Below, piece after piece: positions 8,667 through 21,334 of a stretch of 64,000 nucleotides of DNA. The stretch lies in NCBI RefSeq assembly GCF_002743255.1, contig NZ_PDYY01000015.1:21694-85693 (forward strand). Direction: 5' to 3'. Position numbers and translations under genes: made by a program. The first letter of the stretch is position 1; each line of letters begins with the position of its first letter. Source of the DNA: Sporosarcina sp. P2. Its GTDB lineage: Bacteria; Bacillota; Bacilli; Bacillales_A; Planococcaceae. Under the pieces are notes generated by a model that worked only from the letters and a program-made list of their open reading frames with translations, had not been told where the DNA came from and did no database searches.

Positions 8667-9257
8667 ATGTATAAAAAGCTTTTGGTACCGTTAACACTTA
8701 TTTTTGTGCTGATATTGAGTGCGTGTGGTGGCAGTTTTAAGCCCGATCATAAATATAAAGTGGATTCATTTAAAGCTACCAACCAACACAATGAAACCGT
8801 AACCGATGAAGACTTGAAAGGCTCTGTATGGCTAGCGCAATTTGTATTTACGAAATGTACAACCGTTTGTCCGCCAATGATGAGCAATATGGTCACGTTG
8901 CAGGAAAAATTGATTGACAATAACATCGAGGATTACCATATCGTGTCATTCAGTGTAGACCCGGATGTGGATACACCAGAAGAACTCGGGAAGTATCTCG
9001 ACTTGTTTAGCGCGCCCGATGAAAGTAAATGGCAGATGCTGACAGGTTACGATATGAAGACCATTGAAAAATTAGCTGCTTCATCGTTTAAACAGTTAGT
9101 GAAGCAAATCCCGAATGATGATCAAGTCATCCATGGCGTTTCATTCGGCTTGGTGAATCAGAACAATGAAGTCGTAAAATTATATGGTGGGAACGAAGAC
9201 GTGCAATATGATACAATCGTAAAAGACATGAAAGCACTCATCAAAGAAGGCAAGTAA
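8667..9257 (+). CDS. SCO1/SenC-type copper chaperone lipoprotein
   Basis: A protein of 196 residues with a lipoprotein signal (lipobox LSAC, Cys20) and a thioredoxin-like SCO domain. The copper-binding CxxxC motif is CTTVC (Cys64, Cys68), and the distal ligand His lies in VIHGVSF near 155. It should be anchored on the outer face of the membrane and help assemble the CuA site of cytochrome c oxidase, like YpmQ of B. subtilis. The ATG at 8667 is chosen because AAGGTGGAGGA precedes it; an in-frame GTG at 8652 overlaps that site. The lytic transglycosylase gene follows after 20 bp. Confidence 0.88.
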   Translation: MYKKLLVPLTLIFVLILSACGGSFKPDHKYKVDSFKATNQHNETVTDEDLKGSVWLAQFVFTKCTTVCPPMMSNMVTLQEKLIDNNIEDYHIVSFSVDPDVDTPEELGKYLDLFSAPDESKWQMLTGYDMKTIEKLAASSFKQLVKQIPNDDQVIHGVSFGLVNQNNEVVKLYGGNEDVQYDTIVKDMKALIKEGK

Positions 9258-9277
9258 TCAACTGAAGGGATGAGGCA

Positions 9278-9961
9278 ATGAAGAAATTAAAGAAAAAGAG
9301 GCTCAGTCGATCGGGACGAGTTATGGTCGCTTTTTTGGTTTTATTAGTACCTGTTGCTGTCACGCTCTTTACGATTTCCGCCATTCTTTGGGTGAATTTC
9401 GGAAAACACGACACGATTAAAGAAACGGCTACGGCGTTATTTCATATTCAAGACCGAAAAACTGGAGAAGCCGTCCCACAGGAATTTATTCCAATCTATA
9501 TCGAGGCAGCAAAAGAATACAATATTCCGTGGACATTGCTTGCAGCGCATCACCGCATTGAGACCAGGTTCTCTACAATGAAAGCCGACGTCTCACCAGT
9601 TGGTGCAGAAGGACCGATGCAGTTCATGCCATGTACGTTCGTCGGCTGGGATTATCCTGGTTGCAAGGAATTGGGCAAAGGAGATATTCCTGAACGTGAT
9701 AAAATTGATCCAGCGGTGATTAAGCAATACGGTGGTTACGGTGTCGATGCAAACGGTGACGGAATAGCGGACCCATTTGATATAGAAGATGCCATCTTCA
9801 GCGCCGCCCACTATCTATCGGATAGCGGTGCCGCAGACGGGGATATACCGAAAGCTGTTTTCACTTATAATCACAGCGATCAATATGTAGAAGATGTATT
9901 GTGGTATTACAATGAGTTCGAGGAGCAACGCAAGGCAACAGAGAAGCAAGTGAAGAAATGA
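9278..9961 (+). CDS. Membrane-anchored lytic transglycosylase-like protein
   Basis: A protein of 227 residues: positively charged start, one membrane segment (about 14-40), then an extracytoplasmic SLT/MltB-type domain. AAHHRIETRFS contains the probable catalytic Glu95 and GAEGPMQFMPCTFVGW matches the GPMQFMP signature of the fold. DANGDGIADPFDIEDAIFSAA is the conserved DxxD segment of this group. It probably cleaves peptidoglycan glycan strands at the cell surface. It follows the SCO1 gene by 20 bp and is closed by a hairpin terminator. Confidence 0.85.
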   Translation: MKKLKKKRLSRSGRVMVAFLVLLVPVAVTLFTISAILWVNFGKHDTIKETATALFHIQDRKTGEAVPQEFIPIYIEAAKEYNIPWTLLAAHHRIETRFSTMKADVSPVGAEGPMQFMPCTFVGWDYPGCKELGKGDIPERDKIDPAVIKQYGGYGVDANGDGIADPFDIEDAIFSAAHYLSDSGAADGDIPKAVFTYNHSDQYVEDVLWYYNEFEEQRKATEKQVKK

Positions 9962-10001
9962 AACGTGGAGTCCACCGAATCTGGTGGCTCCGCGTTTTTT
10001 T
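9960..10001 (+). terminator. Terminator of the lytic transglycosylase gene
   Basis: An AACGTGGAGTCCACC-type arm pairs with GGTGGCTCCGCGTT around GAATCT and is followed by a run of T. The stem is long and GC-rich, a classic intrinsic terminator. Confidence 0.85.
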
Positions 10002-10042
10002 GATTGATGTAAAGTGGAAGGGAACGTTCAAGAGGCGGGCGT

Positions 10043-10206
10043 ATAGAGCGGTTGTCACCTATCATAGAGCACTTCGCACTGACTATAGAGCGGTTACGGA
10101 ACATGATAGAGCTTTGGTTTCGTATTATAGAGCGCTTTACGGTGACTATAGAGCGGTTACGCATGAACTATGAGCGTGTAGACGAATGAATAAGCAAAAC
10201 TTAGTC
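10043..10206 (+). repeat. 21 bp-period tandem array A (8 degenerate units)
   Basis: ATAGAGC (or TATGAGC/ATAAGC) recurs with GAGC/AAGC ends at 10049, 10070, 10091, 10112, 10133, 10154, 10175 and about 10194, i.e. a period of exactly 21 bp with a final step near 20. Units share ATAGAGCGGTTACG and diverge in the second half. It is non-coding and lies between two converging terminators. Related arrays lie at 14360, 46245, 56227 and 63827. Confidence 0.85.
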
Positions 10207-10209
10207 TAC

Positions 10210-10252
10210 AAAAAAACGTGAAGCGCCTCGAATGGGCCACTTCACGTTTTGA
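10210..10252 (-). terminator. Terminator of the GlsB-type gene
   Basis: An AAAACGTGAAG arm and its complement CTTCACGTTTT enclose a short GC-rich centre; U-rich on the - strand. It lies directly downstream of the - strand gene ending at 10262. Confidence 0.8.
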
Positions 10253-10261
10253 TGTTTAGTA

Positions 10262-10525
10262 TTATGAAGCTCTTCGCATACTCTTCATAATTAAGCTAAC
10301 AATGAATACAAGTACAATCGCACCGATTAACGCGGGTAAGAAATAGAAACTAGAGATCTGTGGACCCCATTCGCCTAATAGTGCACCACCAATCCATGCA
10401 CCTACAATACCTGCAATGATGTTACCAATGATACCGCCGGGAATATCTCTACCTACAATAAGTCCAGCTAGCCAACCAATGATACCTCCGATAATTAAGA
10501 ACCATAAAAAGCTCATGTTGCTCAT
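10262..10525 (-). CDS. GlsB/YeaQ/YmgE family stress-response membrane protein
   Basis: A very hydrophobic 87-residue protein with three predicted membrane helices rich in Gly and Ile (IIGGIIGWLAGLIVG, GGIIGNIIAGIVGAWIGG). This Gly-zipper pattern is characteristic of the 'transglycosylase-associated' small membrane proteins, which are stress-induced in several bacteria. The biochemical role is unknown. It is monocistronic, with AAGGAGATGAG before the start. Confidence 0.85.
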   Translation of the reverse strand: MSNMSFLWFLIIGGIIGWLAGLIVGRDIPGGIIGNIIAGIVGAWIGGALLGEWGPQISSFYFLPALIGAIVLVFIVSLIMKSMRRAS

Positions 10526-10612
10526 CTCCTTTTCATTATGTTATGTAGCTCTTGCTTAGTATTGGTATTACCATCTTTTTAATACCTCAAACATTTTTCG
10601 ATAAAAAAGTTC

Positions 10613-10641
10613 AGACAGGTCAAATGCCTGCTGAACTTTTG
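10613..10641 (-). terminator. Terminator of the nicotinamidase gene
   Basis: AAAAGTTCAG(A)CAGG and its complement flank TCAAAT; U-rich on the - strand, 8 bp after the pncA-like stop codon. Confidence 0.8.
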
Positions 10642-10648
10642 TCTGACT

Positions 10649-11197
10649 TTATTTCGCTATCACGGTTGCGCCCAATGTGTTTTGGAAGTGAGAGAGAGCC
10701 CAGTCGTGACCTGCAGCGTTGAAACTTGCGACGCCGCCTTCATGAACAACAATCGTGTAGCCAAGGTTGTACGCATCGACTGCAGTATGTAAGATGCAAA
10801 TATCCGTGCATACACCCATAAGATGGATTTCCGTAATACCGCGTGCGCGCAATTGGATATCGAGATCTGTTCCGGCAAATGCACTGTAGCGTGTTTTATC
10901 CATCCAACTAATTTCTTGTTTATGATCGGTATAGAGATCCTGCAGTTTCCCATAAAGATTTCTGCCTACTGTGCCTCGAATGTTGTGAGGAGGGAATAGT
11001 TTGCTTTCCGGATGGTACGGATCATTTTTTTCATGCACGTCATTAATGATGAATACTGGCAATTGGTGTTGTACATACTCCGTTGTTTGCTTCACAATAT
11101 ACTGCTCAAGCGCGATACCTGGATCACCGCAAGTCAATGCACCGTCCCTTGCTACAAAATCTACTGTATAATCGATAACGAGTAATGCTTTCTTCAT
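10649..11197 (-). CDS. pncA: Nicotinamidase / isochorismatase-fold amidohydrolase
   Basis: A protein of 182 residues of the cysteine hydrolase superfamily, close in length to B. subtilis PncA (YueJ). The catalytic triad is visible: Asp in LLVIDYTVDF (Asp9), Lys in MDKTRYSAF (near 100) and Cys in MGVCTDICI (near 130). The metal ligands of nicotinamidases fit NDVHEKND (Asp, His) plus a His in PPHN. It would deamidate nicotinamide to nicotinate for NAD salvage. It is monocistronic with its own terminator. Other isochorismatase-like hydrolases share the triad, but the metal-site residues favour nicotinamidase. Confidence 0.82.
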   Translation of the reverse strand: MKKALLVIDYTVDFVARDGALTCGDPGIALEQYIVKQTTEYVQHQLPVFIINDVHEKNDPYHPESKLFPPHNIRGTVGRNLYGKLQDLYTDHKQEISWMDKTRYSAFAGTDLDIQLRARGITEIHLMGVCTDICILHTAVDAYNLGYTIVVHEGGVASFNAAGHDWALSHFQNTLGATVIAK

Positions 11198-11563
11198 ACA
11201 AAACCTCTCCTTTTCTTTATTTTCTCATAGTGGCGGCTCCGTGTCTAAACATATGTAAAGACACTAAAGACTTCATTACCATACATAATTTCGTAATAAA
11301 ACATAAAATAGTTATTTATTATTTTCTGGAAATAGATATACAGTAAATGGCATAAACGGCATTTTTACGAGAGAATGTGACGCTATTTGAGAATAGAAAC
11401 GACTAATTGAGAATTCTTAATGATATTTCGATTAGTCATAAGCTTTTCTTATGTATACCTATAAATTATATGTATTTTACTATTGTTCTTTGCTATACTA
11501 AGATGGAGTAGAGGAAAGATGGGAACTTTTCGTCTTTCAGTACATAAAGGGAGGAAACATAAA
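11198..11563 (+). promoter_or_regulatory. Upstream region of the aconitase gene
   Basis: An AT-rich 366 bp gap between divergent genes. A -10 element TATACT lies at 11494-11499, about 65 bp before the acnA start; the -35 is poor (TGTATT at 11471), which suggests an activated or regulated promoter. Several ATAA/TTAT half-sites lie at 11290-11330, but I could not fit the spacing of a CcpC box with confidence. No gene is visible. Confidence 0.4.
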
Positions 11564-14278
11564 ATGGCAAAAAGCAACTTGCATAATAGCCGTCAGTCTT
11601 TCAAAGTAAACGACAAGACGTATAACTACTACCGTTTGAAAGCTTTAGAAGAAGCAGGACTAACAAAAGTATCGAAACTTCCTTATTCTGTAAGAGTATT
11701 ACTAGAATCCGTACTTCGTCAACACGACGGATACGTGATCAAGGACGACCATGTAGAAGATTTAGCTAAATGGGGCACTGTACAAAACGCAGACGCTGAA
11801 GTTCCATTCAAACCTTCACGTGTAATTCTACAAGACTTCACAGGAGTTCCTGTTGTAGTAGACTTGGCTTCATTGCGTTCTGCAATGAACGAACTAGGTG
11901 GAGATCCAAACGAGATCAATCCTGAAATTCCAGTGGATCTAGTAATTGACCACTCTGTACAAGTAGATAGCTATGGTACGCCAGAAGCTCTACAACTAAA
12001 TATGGAACTTGAATTCGAACGTAATGCTGAGCGTTACCAGTTCTTGAGCTGGGCACAAAAAGCATACGATAACTACCGTGCAGTACCACCTGCAACGGGT
12101 ATCGTTCACCAAGTAAACCTTGAATATCTAGCAAACGTTGTTCACGCTGTTGAAAACGAAGATGGATCATTCGAAACATACCCAGATACATTGGTTGGAA
12201 CGGACTCCCATACAACCATGATCAACGGTATCGGTGTACTTGGATGGGGCGTTGGTGGTATCGAAGCAGAAGCAGGAATGCTTGGACAACCTTCGTATTT
12301 CCCAATTCCAGAAGTTATCGGTGTAAAATTGGTTGGCGATCTTCCAGACGGTACAACTGCAACGGACTTGGCGCTTAAAGTAACTCAAATCCTTCGTGCA
12401 CAAGGCGTTGTAGGTAAATTTGTTGAGTTCTTCGGCCCTGGCGTTTCTAAATTGCCACTTGCTGACCGTGCGACAATCGCAAACATGGCGCCTGAATATG
12501 GTGCTACTTGTGGATTTTTCCCAGTTGACGAAGAGTCACTTAACTATATGCGCTTAACAGGCCGCGACGAAGAGCATATTGCAGTAGTTAAGCAATACTT
12601 GATCGAAAACGATATGTTCTTCACTCCTGAAAAGGAAGAGCCGACATTCACTAAAGTTGTAGAAATCAACCTTAGCGACATCGCTGCAAACCTTTCAGGT
12701 CCTAAACGTCCACAAGACTTGATTCCATTGACTGAAATGCAACAGTCGTTCAAAGACGCAGTTGTAGCTCCAGAAGGAACACAAGGCTTTGGTTTAACAC
12801 CAAAAGAGCTTAAGAAAAAAGGCACAATTAAGTTCGAAGACGGACGTAAAGTTGAGCTGAAAACGGGTGACGTTGCAATCGCAGCTATCACTTCTTGTAC
12901 AAACACATCTAACCCTTACGTTATGTTAGCGGCTGGATTGGTTGCGAAGAAGGCTGTTGAAAAAGGACTTACACCTCCTGCATACGTTAAAACTTCATTG
13001 GCACCGGGTTCAAAAGTCGTAACAGGCTACTTGAACGAATCAGGTCTAACTGATTACTTGGATCAAATCGGATTCAACACTGTAGGTTACGGATGTACTA
13101 CATGTATCGGTAACTCCGGTCCATTGCTTCCGGAAATCGAAAAAACAATTGGTGACGAAGATCTTCTAGTTACATCTGTCCTATCAGGTAACCGTAACTT
13201 TGAAGGCCGCGTACACCCATTTGTGAAAGCGAACTACTTGGCTTCACCTCCACTAGTTGTAGCATATGCACTAGCTGGAACAGTGAACATTGACTTTGCG
13301 AAAGACCCAATCGGAACAGATAAAGACGGCAACGACGTATTCTTCAAAGACATCTGGCCTTCTACACAAGAAGTTAACGATGTATTGAACGCTACAGTTA
13401 CACCTGAATTGTTCCGTAAAGAATATGCTCGCGTATTCACTGAAAACGAAGCATGGAATGCAATTGAAACGACTGACGATTCACTATACGATTTCGATGA
13501 GTCTTCAACGTATATCCAAAACCCACCGTTCTTCGAAAACCTTTCGAAAGAACCAGGTGATATCGAACCGCTTAACGGCTTGCGTGTAATCGGTAAGTTC
13601 GGTGATTCTATCACGACTGACCACATTTCACCTGCAGGAGCTATCGGTTTGAATACACCTGCTGGTCTCTACTTGCGTGAAAATGGCGTAGAGCCACGTA
13701 ACTTCAACTCTTACGGTTCACGTCGTGGTAACCACGAAGTCATGATGCGCGGAACGTTTGCGAACATTCGTATTCGTAACCAAATCGCAGCTGGCACTGA
13801 AGGTGGATTCACTACGTACTGGCCAAACAAAGAAGTTATGCCGATCTATGATGCAGCTATGAAGTATCAAGAAGACGGTACGGGTCTAGCTATCCTTGGT
13901 GGTAAAGACTACGGAATGGGTTCTTCACGTGACTGGGCAGCAAAAGGTACCAACTTGCTTGGCATCAAAACAGTTATCGTAGAAAGCTTCGAGCGTATTC
14001 ACCGTTCTAACCTAGTGATGATGGGTGTACTTCCACTTCAATTCATCAATGGTGAAAACGTTGAATCTCTAGGCTTAACTGGTGAAGAAGAAATCTGTGT
14101 GAATATCGCTGAAGGCGTAAAACCACGTTCAATCCTTAAAGTTACAGCGAAAGCTCCAGACGGCAAGGAAACTGAATTTGAAGTACTAGCTCGTTTCGAC
14201 TCTGAAGTTGAAGTAGACTACTACCGTCACGGCGGAATCCTTCAAATGGTTCTACGTAATAAATTAGCAGCAAAGTAA
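11564..14278 (+). CDS. acnA: Aconitate hydratase
   Basis: A protein of 904 residues, the usual length of AcnA/CitB. It isomerises citrate to isocitrate in the TCA cycle and, when its 4Fe-4S cluster is lost, acts as an RNA-binding regulator in Bacillus. Cluster ligands are visible in [10 protein letters not shown] (Cys near 445) and [10 protein letters not shown] (Cys near 510 and 513). [19 protein letters not shown] and [10 protein letters not shown] are family signatures. The ATG at 11564 follows AAAGGGAGG; the open frame extends upstream through the -10 region and is not used. Codon use favours highly expressed gene codons (CGT, GGT, AAC). Confidence 0.97.
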   Translation: MAKSNLHNSRQSFKVNDKTYNYYRLKALEEAGLTKVSKLPYSVRVLLESVLRQHDGYVIKDDHVEDLAKWGTVQNADAEVPFKPSRVILQDFTGVPVVVDLASLRSAMNELGGDPNEINPEIPVDLVIDHSVQVDSYGTPEALQLNMELEFERNAERYQFLSWAQKAYDNYRAVPPATGIVHQVNLEYLANVVHAVENEDGSFETYPDTLVGTDSHTTMINGIGVLGWGVGGIEAEAGMLGQPSYFPIPEVIGVKLVGDLPDGTTATDLALKVTQILRAQGVVGKFVEFFGPGVSKLPLADRATIANMAPEYGATCGFFPVDEESLNYMRLTGRDEEHIAVVKQYLIENDMFFTPEKEEPTFTKVVEINLSDIAANLSGPKRPQDLIPLTEMQQSFKDAVVAPEGTQGFGLTPKELKKKGTIKFEDGRKVELKTGDVAIAAITSCTNTSNPYVMLAAGLVAKKAVEKGLTPPAYVKTSLAPGSKVVTGYLNESGLTDYLDQIGFNTVGYGCTTCIGNSGPLLPEIEKTIGDEDLLVTSVLSGNRNFEGRVHPFVKANYLASPPLVVAYALAGTVNIDFAKDPIGTDKDGNDVFFKDIWPSTQEVNDVLNATVTPELFRKEYARVFTENEAWNAIETTDDSLYDFDESSTYIQNPPFFENLSKEPGDIEPLNGLRVIGKFGDSITTDHISPAGAIGLNTPAGLYLRENGVEPRNFNSYGSRRGNHEVMMRGTFANIRIRNQIAAGTEGGFTTYWPNKEVMPIYDAAMKYQEDGTGLAILGGKDYGMGSSRDWAAKGTNLLGIKTVIVESFERIHRSNLVMMGVLPLQFINGENVESLGLTGEEEICVNIAEGVKPRSILKVTAKAPDGKETEFEVLARFDSEVEVDYYRHGGILQMVLRNKLAAK

Positions 14279-14293
14279 TATAGAAATAAGGAA

Positions 14294-14324
14294 GGATGCT
14301 CGGCTAAGCCGGGCATCTTTTTTC
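14294..14324 (+). terminator. Terminator of acnA
   Basis: GATGC(T)CGGC-TAA-GCCGGGCATC followed by six T residues. A strong intrinsic terminator 15 bp after the stop codon. Confidence 0.92.
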
Positions 14325-14359
14325 GCGTTTTACAGTTTGACTAGCGGGGATAGAGTGAA

Positions 14360-14506
14360 AACCATTGCGTCGACGCTCATTCATTCGAATAAGCGCTCAT
14401 AGTTCATGCGTGTCCGCTCTATGGATACCGCCAAGCGCTCTATGATACGAGACCACCGCTCTAGCACGGTCCGTATCGGCTCATACGTAAGCTATATCCG
14501 CTCATG
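14360..14506 (-). repeat. 21 bp-period tandem array B (7 units)
   Basis: Reading the - strand, units begin with ATGAGC or TAGAGC. On the + strand GCTC starts fall at 14375, 14395, 14416, 14437, 14458, 14479 and 14500: one 20 bp step, then five exact 21 bp steps. The end containing CGCATGAACT followed by ATGAGCG is nearly identical to arrays A, C and E. Non-coding, between the acnA terminator and the yneP-like gene; a frame across it (14406-14681) is an artefact of the repeat period. Confidence 0.85.
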
Positions 14507-14599
14507 TCTCCACGTCTCCACCTACAATTTCCACTCCCATAATGTCTATCACAAGCAATTCACTTTTCCGTTCGCTATACTAGAACATGAGGTGATCAC

Positions 14600-15025
14600 A
14601 TGTTTACGAGTGAAAAAGAAATCGAAGTGCGTTACGCAGAAACCGATCAGATGGGCGTCGTTTACCATGCCAACTACTTAATTTGGATGGAAATTGGCCG
14701 GACTACACTGATCAAAGATCTCGGATACGAATATGCACAGCTTGAGCGCGACGGCTACTTGGCGCCTGTAACCGAGCTGTCAGTGAAGTATAAGTCGTCG
14801 ATTACATACGGTGAGACCATTACTGTCAAAACGTGGGTCGAGTCGCACGGCAAGCTACGTACGGTCTATGGCTATGAAATCCTGCATGCAGACGGATCGA
14901 TTGCCGCCACCGGTGTTTCTGAGCACGTAGTAGTGAAAAAAGAAAACTTCCGACCAGTATCCTTGCGCAAAATTCATCCGGAATGGGATGCAACATACAC
15001 GAAAATTCAGCGAGGCGAAGGCTGA
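14600..15025 (+). CDS. Acyl-CoA thioesterase, 4HBT/YbgC family (YneP-like)
   Basis: A hot-dog fold protein of 141 residues. The catalytic segment RYAETDQMGVVYHANYLIW contains the conserved Asp16 used by 4-hydroxybenzoyl-CoA thioesterase-type enzymes. It would hydrolyse acyl-CoA thioesters in the cytoplasm; the natural substrate is not evident. It lies after acnA as in B. subtilis (citB-yneN-yneP-yneQ). Its stop overlaps the start of the next gene (TGATG), so the two are translationally coupled. Confidence 0.85.
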   Translation: MFTSEKEIEVRYAETDQMGVVYHANYLIWMEIGRTTLIKDLGYEYAQLERDGYLAPVTELSVKYKSSITYGETITVKTWVESHGKLRTVYGYEILHADGSIAATGVSEHVVVKKENFRPVSLRKIHPEWDATYTKIQRGEG

Positions 15026-15342
15026 TGGCATTTGGAATCGATCGACAGCAATTAAAGGAGTGGAAAAATGCGGTACAGCGTGAGGAAATTGCGTTTTTGA
15101 CACATTATTGGTTAGATGACCGGTTTCCGACAGTCAATACTGTCACAAAAGCGGGATGCAGTGATGTCGAAAAGCTCATAAAGTGGGGAAATACATACGG
15201 TTTACAGCCAGAATGGATCCACGCACGCGAAAAATATCCGCATTTCGATTTACTTGGGGAACGTCAAGTAGAAATTTTGAGGCAAGAAGGGCAATTACAT
15301 CAATTACACCGATTAAAAAATGGTAAGCATCACTCTTTATAG
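15025..15342 (+). CDS. YneQ-like conserved hypothetical protein
   Basis: A soluble, charged protein of 105 residues starting at ATG 15025, which overlaps the yneP-like stop codon. It has the same size and location as YneQ of B. subtilis. Residues about 12-60 (THYWLDDRFPTVNTVTKAGC followed by a Lys/Trp-rich helix) look like a small helical DNA- or protein-binding fold, but no known domain is assigned. Function unknown. Confidence 0.7.
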   Translation: MAFGIDRQQLKEWKNAVQREEIAFLTHYWLDDRFPTVNTVTKAGCSDVEKLIKWGNTYGLQPEWIHAREKYPHFDLLGERQVEILRQEGQLHQLHRLKNGKHHSL

Positions 15343-15364
15343 CAGTGATGCTTACCATTTTTCT
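15314..15364. terminator. Bidirectional terminator between yneQ-like and yneR-like genes
   Basis: AAAATGGTAAGCATCACT and its exact complement enclose a short loop, with A tract before and T tract after, serving both converging genes. Confidence 0.93.
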
Positions 15365-15370
15365 TGTAAT

Positions 15371-15664
15371 TTACGCTACTTCATAGTCAAAAGATAATTC
15401 TTCCGTTGCCGAATCGGCATCAATATGCAAGTCATGTCCATCGAAGAACCAAAGATCTCGTTCTTCTATGTAATAATGCACGCCGTTCATGACGTTTTCG
15501 ACTGCCAGCTCGTCTGGTTCTTCTTTTGTAATACCTATGGAAAAACCTTCATGTAATGGACTGGATCCGCCATAACGCGCAAAAAACTTTACATAATCGC
15601 CTGTAGCGACTTCCATTTCTTCTTCAAACCAATGAATGGCTTGTTTGGATAGGTGAATATTCAT
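15371..15664 (-). CDS. HesB-like domain protein (YneR-like)
   Basis: A protein of 97 residues of the HesB/IscA-like fold, matching YneR in length and neighbourhood. It lacks the three conserved Cys of true A-type Fe-S carriers (no Cys is present), so it is a HesB-like protein without the cluster ligands. The acidic C-terminus (SATEELSFDYEVA) is typical of the YneR branch. Function unknown; its location next to plsY is conserved. Confidence 0.78.
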   Translation of the reverse strand: MNIHLSKQAIHWFEEEMEVATGDYVKFFARYGGSSPLHEGFSIGITKEEPDELAVENVMNGVHYYIEERDLWFFDGHDLHIDADSATEELSFDYEVA

Positions 15665-15692
15665 GCTCCATACATCCTTTCCCGTGAAAAGT

Positions 15693-16295
15693 CTATAGCC
15701 ATTTCACTTTCGGTTCAGATCCATTCTTAATCCGACTAATATTGTCACGATGGCGATAAAAAATGAAAAGGCCCATCAGTGCGACGACTAAAAATAAATA
15801 CAGATCGCCACCCATAAAGTAATAAATGAGACAGTATAGTGGTCCCATGACAGACACGATGATGGATGTTAACGATACCATCTTTGTTAGTTTTAACGCA
15901 ATTAAAAACGTAATGACGACTAATAAGAAAATGGGCCAATTATAACCGAGTAATACTCCACCAGAAGTCGCAACGGCTTTTCCGCCTCTTAGTCCTGCAA
16001 AAATAGGGAAGATGTGTCCAAGTACTGCGACGACTCCAAGAATCAATGGATGAATCGCTGTATCGTGGAATACTGGCCATAACGGCAATAAGACAGCCGC
16101 CGTTCCTTTGAAGATGTCTAGCAGTGTGACGACGATGCCAGCTTTTTTTCCGAGTACCCGAAATGTATTCGTCGCACCCATGTTTCCACTGCCATGTTGT
16201 CTAACATCCGTTCCATAAAAAAGTTTGCCGATCCACAGAGCGGAAGGGATGGAGCCAAGCAAATAAGCTGCCAGAATGATAACGTAATTTTCCAT
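15693..16295 (-). CDS. plsY: Glycerol-3-phosphate acyltransferase PlsY
   Basis: A membrane enzyme of 200 residues that transfers the acyl group from acyl-phosphate to glycerol-3-phosphate, the first step of phospholipid synthesis. All three signatures are visible: GSIPSALWIGK near residue 15, GSGNMGATNTFRVLG near 36-50 and GLRGGKAVATSGG near 100. Five to seven membrane helices are predicted. It is transcribed divergently from parE, the usual Bacillales arrangement. Confidence 0.96.
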   Translation of the reverse strand: MENYVIILAAYLLGSIPSALWIGKLFYGTDVRQHGSGNMGATNTFRVLGKKAGIVVTLLDIFKGTAAVLLPLWPVFHDTAIHPLILGVVAVLGHIFPIFAGLRGGKAVATSGGVLLGYNWPIFLLVVITFLIALKLTKMVSLTSIIVSVMGPLYCLIYYFMGGDLYLFLVVALMGLFIFYRHRDNISRIKNGSEPKVKWL

Positions 16296-16478
16296 AGTGA
16301 ACCCCTTTATGCATGATAAACTATTTTATTATTAGTGTAGCAGATGCATAAGTTCTGGACAATAATAGAATTCTAGAGGAAGATGAAGAACAGCCGGAAA
16401 AAGGAATTTCCGCATAAATCGTTCGGTGTGTTGTCATGGTTTGCTCGTTGCATTCCGTACATTTCTTCTATACAATAG

Positions 16479-20965
<4,487 letters not shown>

Positions 20966-20973
20966 CGAATTAG

Positions 20974-21015
20974 AAAGCGTCCCATGAAGTCAGAACACTT
21001 CATGGGACGCTTTTT
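20974..21015 (+). terminator. Terminator of parE-parC
   Basis: AAGCGTCCCATGAAGT and its complement flank CAGAAC and are followed by six T residues. Confidence 0.93.
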
Positions 21016-21334
21016 TGCGTTGTTTTACGTCACAGATTACAAAAAACCTTTCACAAACGATGCACCATCACCCCGAACTTCCACAGAAAAAGCGCTCATC
21101 TCTCTTTAAAGTCGTGCCCATCTTGCACAAAAGTCGGGTCTATCTTCACTAGTCAGAAAATAAGAAATAAAAAAGTGCTTACACATCAGGCGATGGGCGT
21201 CTGTTCATTTAATAATTCCACTCCTAATAATATTAATTATTTAACGCAAAAAAGAAAAGATAATGGAAAACCCCCTTTGCTATGATTCTACTCAAGCCAG
21301 TAAATAGATGATAAGAAAGCATAGAGGTGAAGAG
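21016..21334 (+). other. Upstream region of the catabolic operon
   Basis: A gap of about 320 bp without a gene. It is AT-rich with TAATTATT-type half-sites at 21210-21245 and a TATGAT hexamer near 21281 that could be a -10, but no good -35 is in place. I see no certain operator. No regulator gene lies on either side, so control of the operon must come from elsewhere. Confidence 0.35.

Noticed and set aside
9958..10173. A + strand frame with repeating DYRAV/YRAL peptide units
   Set aside because: It is the translation of the 21 bp array (7 codons per unit), has no ribosome site and begins on the last codon of the lytic transglycosylase. The repeat is at DNA level.
14360..14506. CRISPR array
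   Set aside because: Units are 21 bp with no constant repeat longer than about 8 bp and no equal-length unique spacers; no cas genes are present.
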